This document shows positions 1 through 8,446 of a stretch of DNA of 64,000 nt, one piece after another. A program made the translations under genes and the position numbers. The notes beneath the pieces are model-generated. The model made no database searches. It worked only from the letters and a program-made list of their open reading frames with translations, and was not told the origin of the DNA. How positions within the stretch are numbered: the first letter of the stretch is position 1; every line of letters begins with the position of its first letter. This DNA is from Chitinophaga eiseniae (GTDB lineage Bacteria > Bacteroidota > Bacteroidia > Chitinophagales > Chitinophagaceae). The stretch spans positions 62,001-126,000 of the forward strand of contig NZ_JABAHZ010000003.1 of assembly GCF_012641265.1 (NCBI RefSeq), in the 5' to 3' direction.

Positions 1-1
1 C

Positions 2-394
2 AGGCAGTTTCAATATGAACATTCCCAGAGCCGTATCGGTGCTACCTTATGGGATAAAACAGCACTGTACCTGGAAAATTCCCCGCTGTTCAGCCTCCCG
101 CGCGTTACCACGCCAATCGCTATTATGGCCAACGATGCCGATGGGGCCGTACCCTGGTATCAGGGCATTGAGCTGTTTACCGGCTTACGCCGTTTGGGCA
201 AACCCGTTTGGCTGCTCAACTATAACAACGAAGCACATAACCTGGTACAACGCCAGAACCGTAAAGATATACAGCGCCGGGAGCAGCAGTTTTTCGACCA
301 CTTCCTCCAGGGAGCACCTGCCCCACAATGGCTGGAAAGCGGCGTACCTGCTACCGAAAAAGGAATTAACTGGGGCTGGGATCTGCAACAGTAA
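2..394 (+). CDS. S9 family peptidase, C-terminal fragment (5' end outside window)
   Basis: The reading frame is open from base 2 and ends at a TAA at 392-394, so only about 130 C-terminal residues are present. The fragment matches the end of a prolyl-oligopeptidase (S9) alpha/beta-hydrolase domain: a segment reading IAIMANDADGAVPWYQG carries the usual acidic triad residue, and NYNNEAHNL carries the expected triad histidine. The nucleophile serine and the propeller lie upstream of the window. In Bacteroidota such proteins are usually secreted or periplasmic peptidases, but the signal peptide cannot be checked here. A strong hairpin follows the stop. Confidence 0.8.
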   Translation, partial: RQFQYEHSQSRIGATLWDKTALYLENSPLFSLPRVTTPIAIMANDADGAVPWYQGIELFTGLRRLGKPVWLLNYNNEAHNLVQRQNRKDIQRREQQFFDHFLQGAPAPQWLESGVPATEKGINWGWDLQQ

Positions 395-411
395 CCATCA
401 CTGGTAATACT

Positions 412-450
412 AAAAAGGGGAGAAAGCCGGCGCTTTCTCCCCTTTTTAGT
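412..450 (+). terminator. Intrinsic terminator after the S9 peptidase
   Basis: A perfect 16-bp inverted repeat pairs AAAAAGGGGAGAAAGC (412-427) with its complement (432-447) around the 4-nt loop CGGC. The stem itself ends in a T run, and the hairpin starts 18 bp after the stop codon. The A-run/T-run symmetry would let it work on either strand. Confidence 0.8.
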
Positions 451-570
451 TAAAAACATTTTTCTTAATATAAAATATTTAACATATATTTACAACAACA
501 TCGCCACTTTAGCGTATGGTGTGACTTGCAGCGATAGCGATATCCTTAAACACACTTCATTATTGTACCT

Positions 571-1404
571 ATGAACTTCCATATCTGTCATCCCGCGGAT
601 GCACTTCGTCCTTTTGTAAAGCAGTATTATTTCTGGGAAGATGATACCCGTGGTATTATCCAGCTGCCACAGAATTTATTTGCCCTGGGCGATCAGTACA
701 TGGTATTTATCCTGGAGGGTAAAGCTGAAATCAAACCTACCAACCACAAGGCATTTACACTGCCTGCCAATGCGGTACTCGGGCACCTCACCTGCGCTTG
801 TCAGCTACAGGTACAGGGACCGGTAAAAGTGGCCGTAGTGCAGTTAAATGCATATGGGTGTTACCGTTTACTGGGACTGGAAGTAGCTGGTTTCACCAAC
901 TATTACCGCAACCTGGCCATAACCGGGCAACCCGGCTGGCAGGAACTATCGGCTGCCTTAAAACAGGTAACGGATCCCAGGGAGATAGAATCCCTGCTGG
1001 ACGAAGCCTGTATCAAAGCGCTGGCTATACGCGACTGCACCCTCCGGGAAGTAGATGATATGGTAGATTATATGCTGATTATGCAGGGCAATGTGAGCGT
1101 AGAAGAGCTGTCGGCCCGCTACGATCTCTCCCGTCCCACGCTGGAACGCATTTTCAGTACTATCGTAGGTATTCCTCCGCAATTATATGCCCGTATGATC
1201 CGGTATAAAACGGCCCTCAGCGCGCTGCGGCAGCTGAATTTGCCCGAATGGCAATCACCGGTGGCTACTACCGCCTACTACAACCAGGCGATGTTTATAC
1301 AGGACTACCTGCAGTTTAATCACCAGGCACCATCTTACTTTGGAGCTGCCACCATTGCACACCTGCCGGTGGCTGGCCGTCACCAGGTAGCAGTTGCCAG
1401 TTAA
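571..1404 (+). CDS. AraC-type helix-turn-helix transcriptional regulator
   Basis: This 277-aa protein has an N-terminal sensor-like domain (about residues 1-150; HPADALRPFVKQYYFWED, ALGDQYMVFILEG) of the type seen in many Bacteroidota AraC regulators. The C-terminal region resembles an AraC DNA-binding domain: VEELSARYDLSRPTLERIF is the first helix-turn-helix. The second HTH is degenerate, although the closing 'aa-YYNQAMFIQDYLQFNHQAPSYF' segment fits the usual AraC end. It is probably a cytoplasmic DNA-binding protein; its ligand and targets are unknown. It stands alone, in the same direction as the acetyltransferase gene 56 bp downstream, which may be unrelated. Confidence 0.75.
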   Translation: MNFHICHPADALRPFVKQYYFWEDDTRGIIQLPQNLFALGDQYMVFILEGKAEIKPTNHKAFTLPANAVLGHLTCACQLQVQGPVKVAVVQLNAYGCYRLLGLEVAGFTNYYRNLAITGQPGWQELSAALKQVTDPREIESLLDEACIKALAIRDCTLREVDDMVDYMLIMQGNVSVEELSARYDLSRPTLERIFSTIVGIPPQLYARMIRYKTALSALRQLNLPEWQSPVATTAYYNQAMFIQDYLQFNHQAPSYFGAATIAHLPVAGRHQVAVAS

Positions 1405-1460
1405 GCCGTAACCAATAAAAAATATTCCCGTATTTTAGTGCATACAACATCCACTGAAGT

Positions 1461-1913
1461 ATGGAAACCATTGAAATACACGAAGGCGAATATACCGTGT
1501 CTACCGACCGGTCCAGGCTGGATATCAACGCTATACACGATTATTTGTCACGCGAATCCTATTGGTCGCAAAACATACCATTTGATATTGTAAAGCAATC
1601 GGTGGAAAATTCGATACCATTTGGCGTATATCATGGTCAACAACAAATAGGTTTTGCCAGGGTCATTACCGATAACGCGTTATTTGGCTACCTGGCAGAT
1701 GTATATATACTAACGCCGCACCGCGGCAAAGGATTGTCAAAACTACTGATGCGCATCATCATGAACCACCCCGTTATAAAGGGCCTGCGACGGCTGTTGC
1801 TGATTACTTCCGATGCCCACGGCCTATACCGGCAGTTTGGGTTTACCGAAATTCCCAATCCGGAAAAATACATGCAGGTACATATCGCAGACCTCTATAC
1901 GAAAAAAGAGTAG
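1461..1913 (+). CDS. GNAT family N-acetyltransferase
   Basis: The 150-aa length is typical of a single-domain GNAT enzyme. The acetyl-CoA pyrophosphate-binding loop is visible as VYILTPHRGKGLSKLLM (motif A, R/Q-x-x-G-x-G/A), and the C-terminal GLYRQFGF resembles the usual conserved 'Y-x-x-xGF' segment. It would transfer an acetyl group from acetyl-CoA to an amine, but the substrate cannot be read from the sequence. A DUF985 cupin gene follows 38 bp later in the same direction, so the two may be cotranscribed. Confidence 0.85.
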   Translation: METIEIHEGEYTVSTDRSRLDINAIHDYLSRESYWSQNIPFDIVKQSVENSIPFGVYHGQQQIGFARVITDNALFGYLADVYILTPHRGKGLSKLLMRIIMNHPVIKGLRRLLLITSDAHGLYRQFGFTEIPNPEKYMQVHIADLYTKKE

Positions 1914-1951
1914 CGCCCCTGCTTTTCGTTAATCGACCATAACAGGTATCC

Positions 1952-2455
1952 ATGCAATATTCTGCCGCCCATTGGCGTGAACAACTGAAATTACAATCAC
2001 ATGTGGAAGGCGGCGCCTTCCGCGAAACCTATCGTTCTGATTGGGTATTGGATATGACTACCCTGCCTGCGGGCATGAGTGGCAACCGGAATGCCTCTAC
2101 CTGTATCTATTTTCTGCTGGAAGCGGGTGAATTTTCCGCTTTTCACCGCATTGCCGCCGATGAAATCTGGCATTTTTACGATGGCCATACCCTCACCATC
2201 TACGAAATAGCCCCGGGAGGCCGGCTCCTGGTACATAAACTGGGACGCGATATTGCCAACGGCGAAAATTTACAGGTCATTATCACCGCCGGCAACTGGT
2301 TTGCTTCCCGGGTAGAAGTTCCCGGAGGATATGCCCTCACCGGGTGTACCGTAGCCCCGGGCTTCGACTTCGCCGACTTTGAACTGGCAGAGAAAGCACC
2401 CTTACAGGCAGCCTACCCCGCACATGCATCCCTGATCGACAGTTTGACCAGGTAA
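1952..2455 (+). CDS. DUF985 cupin-fold protein
   Basis: This 167-aa protein opens with AAHWREQLKLQSHVEGGAFRE, the classic start of the DUF985 cupin family, followed by ASTCIYFLLEAGEFSAFHRI and DEIWHFYDG with histidine/glutamate positions typical of a cupin. Family members have a double-stranded beta-helix fold, and their in vivo reaction is not established. No signal peptide is seen, so it is probably cytoplasmic. It follows the acetyltransferase gene closely. Confidence 0.85.
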   Translation: MQYSAAHWREQLKLQSHVEGGAFRETYRSDWVLDMTTLPAGMSGNRNASTCIYFLLEAGEFSAFHRIAADEIWHFYDGHTLTIYEIAPGGRLLVHKLGRDIANGENLQVIITAGNWFASRVEVPGGYALTGCTVAPGFDFADFELAEKAPLQAAYPAHASLIDSLTR

Positions 2456-2505
2456 CGGTAACGCACACACGCCATTACCTGTCCGCTTTTTACTAAATTG
2501 CAGTC

Positions 2506-3123
2506 ATGAAAAAAATTATTTACCTCGTTGCTTTGGTACTCATTGTTGTGCTGGTCTTCTGGCTGGGCAAACGCTTTGGCAGCACAGATATGAGCCAGCA
2601 GGTAATTTCCAACAGCACCATTGTAAAAGAGATCGCAGAACTGGCCAGCCTCGATGTACAGGGCTCCGCCAGCATCAAAACAAGTAATATTGAAGGGAGT
2701 GGCGACTGGACCGATAACCTGAAAAAGGCCTTTCTGGAAAATACGGTATGGGTCACTATTCCCTATGAGGCAAAATATGGTATCAACATCGATGATAAAT
2801 CCTTCAAAGTACAGCTCACAGAAAAGAAAATTACCATTCACCTGCCGGCTCCCCGCTTATTGAGCTACGAACTGAAAATGGATCGCATGGAAACCGCCAA
2901 CCGCAAAGGCTGGCTGCTCACCCAAAATGATGAAACCTATACCGATGTACAGAAAAAGCTGTATCAAACTTCCCGCGGGCAACTGGAAAACAATGCCCTG
3001 TATATCCAGCAGTCGAAAGAGAAAATAAAGAAGATACTGGAACAGTATTATACACCGTTCCTGAAAGATCATACCCTGGAAATTGTGTATGATGGCGATA
3101 CCAAAGCCCCTGCCCTGAACTAG
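2506..3123 (+). CDS. DUF4230 domain protein, single N-terminal membrane anchor
   Basis: The 205-aa product begins with one hydrophobic segment (residues 3-20, IIYLVALVLIVVLVFWLG) and continues as a soluble domain with the DUF4230 pattern (VWVTIPYEAKYGINI, KKITIHLPAPRLLSYEL). It is probably anchored in the inner membrane with the domain outside. The function of the family is unknown. Its stop codon lies inside a CTAG shared with the stop codon of the convergent gene, so the two genes overlap by 4 bp and no terminator fits between them. Confidence 0.8.
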   Translation: MKKIIYLVALVLIVVLVFWLGKRFGSTDMSQQVISNSTIVKEIAELASLDVQGSASIKTSNIEGSGDWTDNLKKAFLENTVWVTIPYEAKYGINIDDKSFKVQLTEKKITIHLPAPRLLSYELKMDRMETANRKGWLLTQNDETYTDVQKKLYQTSRGQLENNALYIQQSKEKIKKILEQYYTPFLKDHTLEIVYDGDTKAPALN

Positions 3124-3839
3124 GCGGCCTGCCCGGCTATGTACTTTACCAGGCTTCGTTTTGCAATAGGTAGCAAGGTTTCGTCTATGGGTACCACCAG
3201 TGGCGTTTCTATACAGTAAACAGCCGGGTTGGGCAGCGCATTCCGTTCCCTGATCAACATGGTTTTAATATGCCCGATGGTATTTACCAGGTCTTTCCGG
3301 TATTCCTGTACATACTGGGTATGAATACCCCGGAATTTTTCATCGTGGCGTTCAAAAATCGTTAGCCGGTAGGCATACACCAGCGTGTTATTACATTTCC
3401 CGTCGCATAGCAGCAGGTAGCCTTCCCCTGTATCGAGCGGGATCAGTCCTACCGGGAAAATATTGAGGTTTTCTTCTACATACTCGTAAATTTCTGTCCC
3501 TTCTTTAATCGTGTTATTGAGCTGTGGCAGAGAGTATTGGATAATATTCTCCAGTTCGGCCATTAACTCATCATCCGCAATCAGTTGTTCATACAGCAAC
3601 TCCAGTTTCTGCAGATTTACGGCAGTAAGGCGCTTGGGAAACTGCTGCTGCAGAAACTGTTTGTTGTCCCGGAAAGCCACCAGGTTATTGTAATGAAAGA
3701 TAATGTCTGACAGCTGGGGGTACAGCTTACTCTGGGTGAAGTAGTGGTTGATATCCTGCAGGTAAGCGAGCAAGGTATATTTCTTCAGCTCAAAATCGAT
3801 ATACCCGTCTGCAAACCAGGTTTCGCTTAACGCTCCCAT
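3120..3839 (-). CDS. Conserved hypothetical protein, 239 aa
   Basis: I do not recognise a named domain. The protein is soluble, has no signal peptide or membrane segment, and is rich in Leu, Tyr and acidic residues. Its N-terminal half looks helical (residues 15-110) and its C-terminal half looks mixed alpha/beta (GYLLLCDGKCNNTLVYAYRL). The codon usage resembles the neighbours and the frame is uninterrupted, so it is very likely a real gene. It overlaps the DUF4230 stop by 4 bp. Confidence 0.7.
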   Translation of the reverse strand: MGALSETWFADGYIDFELKKYTLLAYLQDINHYFTQSKLYPQLSDIIFHYNNLVAFRDNKQFLQQQFPKRLTAVNLQKLELLYEQLIADDELMAELENIIQYSLPQLNNTIKEGTEIYEYVEENLNIFPVGLIPLDTGEGYLLLCDGKCNNTLVYAYRLTIFERHDEKFRGIHTQYVQEYRKDLVNTIGHIKTMLIRERNALPNPAVYCIETPLVVPIDETLLPIAKRSLVKYIAGQAA

Positions 3840-4093
3840 ATGAATTAAATTTAATGGATCTTATACTGAATTTACGAAAAAAAACCGGTAAAAAGGAGGG
3901 TTTTGCAGGGATAAACGGACATTTTAAATAATATTTCTATGTCGGTCAAACTGTTTACCACAGAGGATCTTATATCATACTACAGAGGTAAAAGCATAGA
4001 TAACGCCAAAAATATTTTAATGCTAACTTTTTTATTAGACTAATTTTCATAACTTCAGGTATATTATTTTTCATTTTTTTAATTTCAGTTATC
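3840..4093 (+). other. AT-rich upstream region of the RRM gene
   Basis: This 254-bp region separates two divergent genes and is very AT-rich, especially its last 80 bases, which hold several T runs. No exact TAnnTTTG box was found by eye. Small RRM genes are often preceded by long regulated 5' leaders; the T-rich stretch immediately before the start codon could be part of one, but this is only a suggestion. Confidence 0.3.
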
Positions 4094-4411
4094 ATGAACA
4101 TTTACGTAGCCAACCTGCACTACAGGTTGACCGATGAGGATCTCCATCAGATTTTCAGTGATTTTGGAGAGGTTACCTCCGCTAAGGTTATCAAAGACCA
4201 CGAAACTGGCCGCTCACGTGGATTCGGTTTTGTGGAAATGCCTAATCAGGAAGAAGGGGCAAAGGCTATGGATAGTTTGAACGGAAGCGAAATCGAAGGA
4301 AAACAATTGATGGTAAACGAAGCAAGACCTAAACAACCGAATAATAATTTCAAAGGTGGCGGTGGCAACCGCGGCGGCGGAGGATATGGTTCCCGCGACC
4401 GTCGTTATTAA
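4094..4411 (+). CDS. RRM-domain RNA-binding protein
   Basis: This 105-aa protein is one RNA recognition motif plus a Gly-rich tail. RNP2 is visible at the start (IYVANLHY) and RNP1 as RSRGFGFVEM near residues 40-49. The tail (GGGGNRGGGGYGSRD) is the glycine/arginine tail seen in cyanobacterial and Bacteroidota Rbp proteins, which are often linked to cold or stress responses. It would bind single-stranded RNA in the cytoplasm. The gene is preceded by a long AT-rich leader and followed by an intrinsic terminator. Confidence 0.93.
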   Translation: MNIYVANLHYRLTDEDLHQIFSDFGEVTSAKVIKDHETGRSRGFGFVEMPNQEEGAKAMDSLNGSEIEGKQLMVNEARPKQPNNNFKGGGGNRGGGGYGSRDRRY

Positions 4412-4450
4412 TAAATAATCTCCCTTTATTCGGCACAAAGGAACTGAAAA

Positions 4451-4479
4451 GGCGCCCTTTCAATGGGGCGCTCTTTTTA
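4451..4479 (+). terminator. Intrinsic terminator of the RRM gene
   Basis: GCGCCC (4452-4457) pairs with GGGCGC (4466-4471), followed by CTCTTTTTAT. The hairpin begins 40 bp after the RRM stop codon. Confidence 0.75.
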
Positions 4480-4492
4480 TGCCATTTGATAA

Positions 4493-4607
4493 AGCGAAAA
4501 GCATAAAGCACAAAGCTATTATAGCGAATGATCTAAGCGGATAAATAAGTACTCGCCCTGGTCATTCGCTATAATAGCTTTGTGCTTTATGCTTTCAGCT
4601 TTTCGCT
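4493..4607. repeat. Long intergenic inverted repeat, AGCTATTATAGCGAATGA family, copy 1
   Basis: A perfect 31-bp inverted repeat (4501-4531 with 4562-4592) surrounds a 30-nt spacer. The arms extend further with AGCGAAAA on the left and its complement on the right, where the right arm carries about 7 extra bases. The inner arm ends in AGCTATTATAGCGAATGA, which recurs at 56098-56115. The element fills the gap between the convergent RRM and E2 genes. No transposase or obvious target duplication is present. Confidence 0.85.
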
Positions 4608-4610
4608 CTT

Positions 4611-5942
4611 CTACAACGCTCTCTTAGGATCAAAATTTTCCAGTTCCTGGGCAACAGCCGTGAGGAAAGTAGCTCCCAGGGAGCCGTCTACAATACGGTG
4701 ATCGTAAGACATGGACAGGTACATCATATGGCGGATACCAATGGTATCTCCATCTTCTGTTTCTATTACCACCGGGCGTTTCTTGATAGCACCCACCGCC
4801 AGGATAGCTACCTGGGGCTGGTTGATAATAGGCGTTCCCATCAGGCTACCAAAAGTACCTACGTTGGTCAGCGTGAAAGTGCCGCTCTGGGTATCTTCCG
4901 GCTTCAGCTTATTCTGACGGGCCGCATTAGCCAGGGAATTTACCTGCTTGGTCAGCCCCACCAGGTTCAGCATATCTGAATTCTTGATCACTGGTACGAT
5001 CAGGTTCCCGGAAGGCAAAGCAGTGGCCATCCCTATGTTAATATCTTTCTTGATAATGATCTTGTCTCCATCCAGGGAGCAGTTGATCAGCGGGAAACGC
5101 TTGATACACTTTACAATAGCTTCTATAAACAGCGGTGTAAAAGTGAGCTTCTCCCCTTCACGTTTCTCGAAATCACTTTTCACGCGTTCGCGCCATTTCA
5201 CCAGGTTAGTAACATCTGCTTCTGCGAAGCTGGTCACATGGGGGCTTGTTTGCTTGCTCATCACCATGTGGTTGGCAATCAGCTTGCGCATGCGGTCCAT
5301 TTCAATGATTTCCACGTTGCCGTTATAGGTCGGCGACGCTACGGTGGTATTGGTTACTACGGCAGCACGGGCAGCCACAGGAGCCGGAGTAGACACCGGT
5401 TCTGGCGTTACATCGGGGATCACCCTGCCTTCCCGGCGGTCTGCCACATATTGTAAAATATCTTTTTTGGTAACACGGCCGTCATTGCCGGAGCCAGGAA
5501 TCCTTTCCAGGTCGGCAAAACTAACTCCTTCCTGCTGTGCGATAGTCAGTACTAAGGGAGAGTAAAATTTGGCGCCACCACCGGCAACAGGTGCAGGGGT
5601 AGTAGTAGCTGCTGCCACCGCAGGTACAGGCGCTGAAGTAAATTTCGGTTCCGCTGCCGGAGCTGCAGGTGCAACCGGGGCTGCCGCAGCCACTGCATCC
5701 GCATGGGTGTTGATCCGCGCAATGATAGTACCTACCGGCACTACATCGTTTTCAGCGAAAAGCACCTCTGTGATAGTGCCTTCTACAATGGAAGGAACTT
5801 CGCTATCCACTTTATCGGTGGCAATTTCAAGTACGGTTTCATCTACATTTACGTGATCGCCGACCTTTTTATGCCAACGGAGGATGGTGGCTTCCATGAT
5901 GCTTTCACCCATTTTTGGCATTACCAATTCTATAATGGCCAT
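4611..5942 (-). CDS. 2-oxo acid dehydrogenase E2 (dihydrolipoamide acyltransferase)
   Basis: I start the gene at 5942 (MAIIELVMPKMGES), because the lipoyl domain begins there; an upstream in-frame Met at 5972 adds ten unconserved residues. The 443-aa protein has a lipoyl domain with the lipoylated lysine in EIATDKVDSE (about K44), an Ala/Pro-rich linker, an E3/E1-binding domain (FYSPLVLTIAQQEGV, about 130-170) and a catalytic domain ending with SYDHRIVDGSLG, which contains the active-site His. It transfers an acyl group to CoA in a pyruvate, 2-oxoglutarate or branched-chain complex; the sequence alone does not decide which. No E1 or E3 gene is adjacent. It follows cinA by 64 bp. Confidence 0.93.
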   Translation of the reverse strand: MAIIELVMPKMGESIMEATILRWHKKVGDHVNVDETVLEIATDKVDSEVPSIVEGTITEVLFAENDVVPVGTIIARINTHADAVAAAAPVAPAAPAAEPKFTSAPVPAVAAATTTPAPVAGGGAKFYSPLVLTIAQQEGVSFADLERIPGSGNDGRVTKKDILQYVADRREGRVIPDVTPEPVSTPAPVAARAAVVTNTTVASPTYNGNVEIIEMDRMRKLIANHMVMSKQTSPHVTSFAEADVTNLVKWRERVKSDFEKREGEKLTFTPLFIEAIVKCIKRFPLINCSLDGDKIIIKKDINIGMATALPSGNLIVPVIKNSDMLNLVGLTKQVNSLANAARQNKLKPEDTQSGTFTLTNVGTFGSLMGTPIINQPQVAILAVGAIKKRPVVIETEDGDTIGIRHMMYLSMSYDHRIVDGSLGATFLTAVAQELENFDPKRAL

Positions 5943-6006
5943 AAGATTGATTTTTGCTTTAGTGCGCAACAAAAATAAGGGAATTGTACCAATTCAAACC
6001 AGGGCA

Positions 6007-7263
6007 TTATCCCTTTTGCAGAATGAGTTTGCGCAACTCATTCATCGCGTAAACAGCCGTCATTTGGGTGTTCCGCTCCCGGTCGTATCTCAGCTGATGC
6101 TTTACTGTTGCCACCCGCCCATCGGCCGCCGCAACGGCTATCCAAACGGTGCCCACTGGCTTCTCCGGCGTGCCGCCATCGGGGCCCATAATACCGGATA
6201 CGGCGATGGCATAATCCGTTTCCAGCAATGTTAACGCACCGGTCACCATTTCCTGCACCGTGGCTTCACTCACCGCTCCCTGCGCCTGTAAGGTGGCAGG
6301 TTTTACTCCCAACAGCTTCACTTTCATTTCGTTGGCATATACCACTGCACTGCCCTTAAAGTAAGCAGAGCTGCCCGGTACCGCTGTTATCCAATGGGCG
6401 ATCAGTCCGCCGGTACAACTTTCCGCGGTACCCACCGACTGCCCCCTTTCTTTCAACAACTGCCCCAATACCTCGCCTATCGTAATATCCTGGTCAGCCA
6501 CGGTAATGTCTGCCAGCAATGCTTTTAATTCATGGAATAAGGTGCTCACTTCCGCCGCCACAGATACTTTATCCAGGCCGAAAGCAGTTAATCGCAACTT
6601 CAACAGGCTGTAGCTGGGCAGGTAAGCCAGCTTCACATGTGGCGGCAACTTCGCTTCAAAAGCCACCAGCCGCTCCGCGATGAAAGATTCGCCCATCCCG
6701 GAAGTGATCAGCGTTTGATGTACCACTGCCGGCGTCTTAAAATGATCTCCCAGCATCGGCAATACATCATGCTCCATGATTCCCTGCATTTCATGCGGCA
6801 CACCGGGCATCGACACATAGATCTTTCCCTCCTTCTCAAACCACATCCCCGGTGCGGTACCCCGCCTGTTCTGGATCACCGTGCACGATGCCGGCACCAT
6901 GCTCTGGTCTAAATTACGCTGCAGCAGAGGCAATCCCCGGCTTTCAAAAATATGCAGCACATTTTCCAGCGCGCCTTTATCCTGTACCAGGTGCGTGTTG
7001 AAATACTCGCACAAAGTAGGCTTGGTAATATCATCGGCGGTAGGCCCCAGCCCACCGGTAATTAACACAATATCCGATACCGCCGCCTCGCGGGCCATCG
7101 CGTCCAGTATATCCTCCCGGATATCCCCAATGGCTACACGCCGGTGTACCCATATCCCTATGGCATTCAACTGCTGCGCTATCCAGGCCGAATTGGTATC
7201 AATTGTTTGTCCTATCAGCAACTCATCGCCAATGGTAATGATACTCGTGGTGATCTTATCCAT
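6007..7263 (-). CDS. cinA: CinA family protein (competence/damage-inducible, NMN amidase type)
   Basis: The 418-aa length fits the full two-domain CinA. The N-terminal molybdopterin-binding-like domain starts with IITIGDELLIGQTIDTNSAWIA and contains ITGGLGPTADD. The C-terminal amidase domain has GTAESCTGGLIAHWIT and VSGIMGPDGGTPEKPVGTVW. Known members hydrolyse ADP-ribose and deamidate nicotinamide mononucleotide in pyridine-nucleotide recycling. The gene lies 4 bp after the thioesterase gene, so the two are very probably cotranscribed. Confidence 0.93.
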   Translation of the reverse strand: MDKITTSIITIGDELLIGQTIDTNSAWIAQQLNAIGIWVHRRVAIGDIREDILDAMAREAAVSDIVLITGGLGPTADDITKPTLCEYFNTHLVQDKGALENVLHIFESRGLPLLQRNLDQSMVPASCTVIQNRRGTAPGMWFEKEGKIYVSMPGVPHEMQGIMEHDVLPMLGDHFKTPAVVHQTLITSGMGESFIAERLVAFEAKLPPHVKLAYLPSYSLLKLRLTAFGLDKVSVAAEVSTLFHELKALLADITVADQDITIGEVLGQLLKERGQSVGTAESCTGGLIAHWITAVPGSSAYFKGSAVVYANEMKVKLLGVKPATLQAQGAVSEATVQEMVTGALTLLETDYAIAVSGIMGPDGGTPEKPVGTVWIAVAAADGRVATVKHQLRYDRERNTQMTAVYAMNELRKLILQKG

Positions 7264-7267
7264 GATA

Positions 7268-7690
7268 CTAGTGACTGGTTTCTTTAAAGAATGGTGCTAA
7301 TCGCTTCTTCAACTCCTCCGGTAAACCGGCCTTCTGCTTGGTTGTCACATCGATAAATACCAGGGTGGTAACACCGACATTCAACAACTCATTCCGCTCA
7401 TTATACAACTCGCTGTGAAACTGTATCTTAGAACTCTTGGGCATTTCCCGGAGTGTAGTCTTCACCGTTATAAGGTCGTCATAAAACGCCGGACGCAGGT
7501 ATTTTACATTCAACTCCGCTACGGGCATGATCACTCCCTGCTCCTCCAGTTCTCGATAGGTGAATCCCAGCTCCCGGATGGCTTCCGCCCTTCCCACCTC
7601 ATAATACAGGCCATAGTTACCGTAATAAAGATATCCCATCTGGTCTGTTTCCCCATAACGTACCCTGATCGTTGTAATACTGCTAAACAT
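7268..7690 (-). CDS. Acyl-CoA thioesterase, YbgC/4HBT hotdog fold
   Basis: The 140-aa protein has the 4-hydroxybenzoyl-CoA thioesterase signature near its N-terminus: VRYGETDQMGYLYYGNYG, with the catalytic Asp in the usual place, followed by YYEVGRAEAIRELG. It would hydrolyse acyl-CoA thioesters in the cytoplasm. YbgC homologues in proteobacteria sit with tol-pal, whereas this gene is upstream of cinA. Confidence 0.9.
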   Translation of the reverse strand: MFSSITTIRVRYGETDQMGYLYYGNYGLYYEVGRAEAIRELGFTYRELEEQGVIMPVAELNVKYLRPAFYDDLITVKTTLREMPKSSKIQFHSELYNERNELLNVGVTTLVFIDVTTKQKAGLPEELKKRLAPFFKETSH

Positions 7691-7731
7691 GGTTCCTTAC
7701 TATTTTATACCCAAACATTTACTTGAAAATT

Positions 7732-8139
7732 TTATTTACCAATGGCCCCATCCAGCGAAAACTTGCCGGGACCGGTAAACAGCAATGTTACGAAGGCTCC
7801 CAGAAAAATAATAGGCAATTCTTTTTCAGAGACGGAATCTTTGGCATGAATCATAAAAATAATCACACTCATACAGATGATCAGCGGTATGGTGGCCAGT
7901 CTGGTCAACAATCCCATGATCAGCAGCACCGCACAAAACACCTCTGCAAACACCGTCATGGCCAGCGAATATTTATGCCCAACCCCCAATGGATCCGGAA
8001 ATGAATTCATTTTGGCAGTAAAATTGATCAGCTTGGGCCATCCATGTAATAAAATCAGTCCCCCGGAAAGCACCCGGAGCACCAGCATGGAAAAACTAAC
8101 GGCGCCATTTGTGTAGCCGGTCGAGAGCAGTTTTCTCAT
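7732..8139 (-). CDS. DoxX family membrane protein
   Basis: This 135-aa protein has four predicted membrane helices, and the DoxX opening is recognisable in LRVLSGGLILLHGWPKL. A middle segment (SLAMTVFAEVFCAVLLIMGLLTRLA) is also typical. DoxX proteins are small inner-membrane proteins of uncertain function, in some cases linked to redox balance. The gene is 41 bp upstream of the thioesterase gene, in the same direction, and may head that cluster. Confidence 0.88.
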   Translation of the reverse strand: MRKLLSTGYTNGAVSFSMLVLRVLSGGLILLHGWPKLINFTAKMNSFPDPLGVGHKYSLAMTVFAEVFCAVLLIMGLLTRLATIPLIICMSVIIFMIHAKDSVSEKELPIIFLGAFVTLLFTGPGKFSLDGAIGK

Positions 8140-8268
8140 AGTAGGTAAGGTTTTTGTGCCTGTAATTTATTTTTCGCAAGATAAATGAATACACTTTGCC
8201 CCGCTTCCGGAGTTATCCACATTGTTGGAAACCCGATGGGAAAAGAAAGGATATAACTTTTATATTTG

Positions 8269-8380
8269 GCTCGCAAAGGAGGTTGCTCGCAAAGGAGCAA
8301 AGGAGCAGAGACACAAAGATTATCTTATATTATTCTTAATAATGTCCTTTGCTGCTTAGCTGCTTTGTTACTTTGCGAGA
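8269..8380. repeat. CGCAAAG-type inverted repeat, copy 1
   Basis: CTCGCAAAG (8286-8294) begins the left arm, and the right arm ends with CTTTGCGAG (8371-8379). Between them are tandem CAAAGGAGC-like units on the left and GCTGCTTTG-like units on the right, giving a long imperfect hairpin. The left edge also contains a direct duplication of GCTCGCAAAGGAG. It occupies most of the 307-bp gap between the DoxX and TPR genes (8140-8446), where I see no gene. Confidence 0.75.
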
Positions 8381-8446
8381 ACCGAAGGGAAATATTTTAC
8401 CAGAAGAATCGTTTTAAACGCATATTCAAGACATAACAGCTATAGC

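Noticed and set aside
8269..8380. Possible CRISPR-like array in the CAAAGGAGC units
   Set aside because: Units are short and degenerate, spacers are absent and no cas genes are present; it is an inverted repeat.
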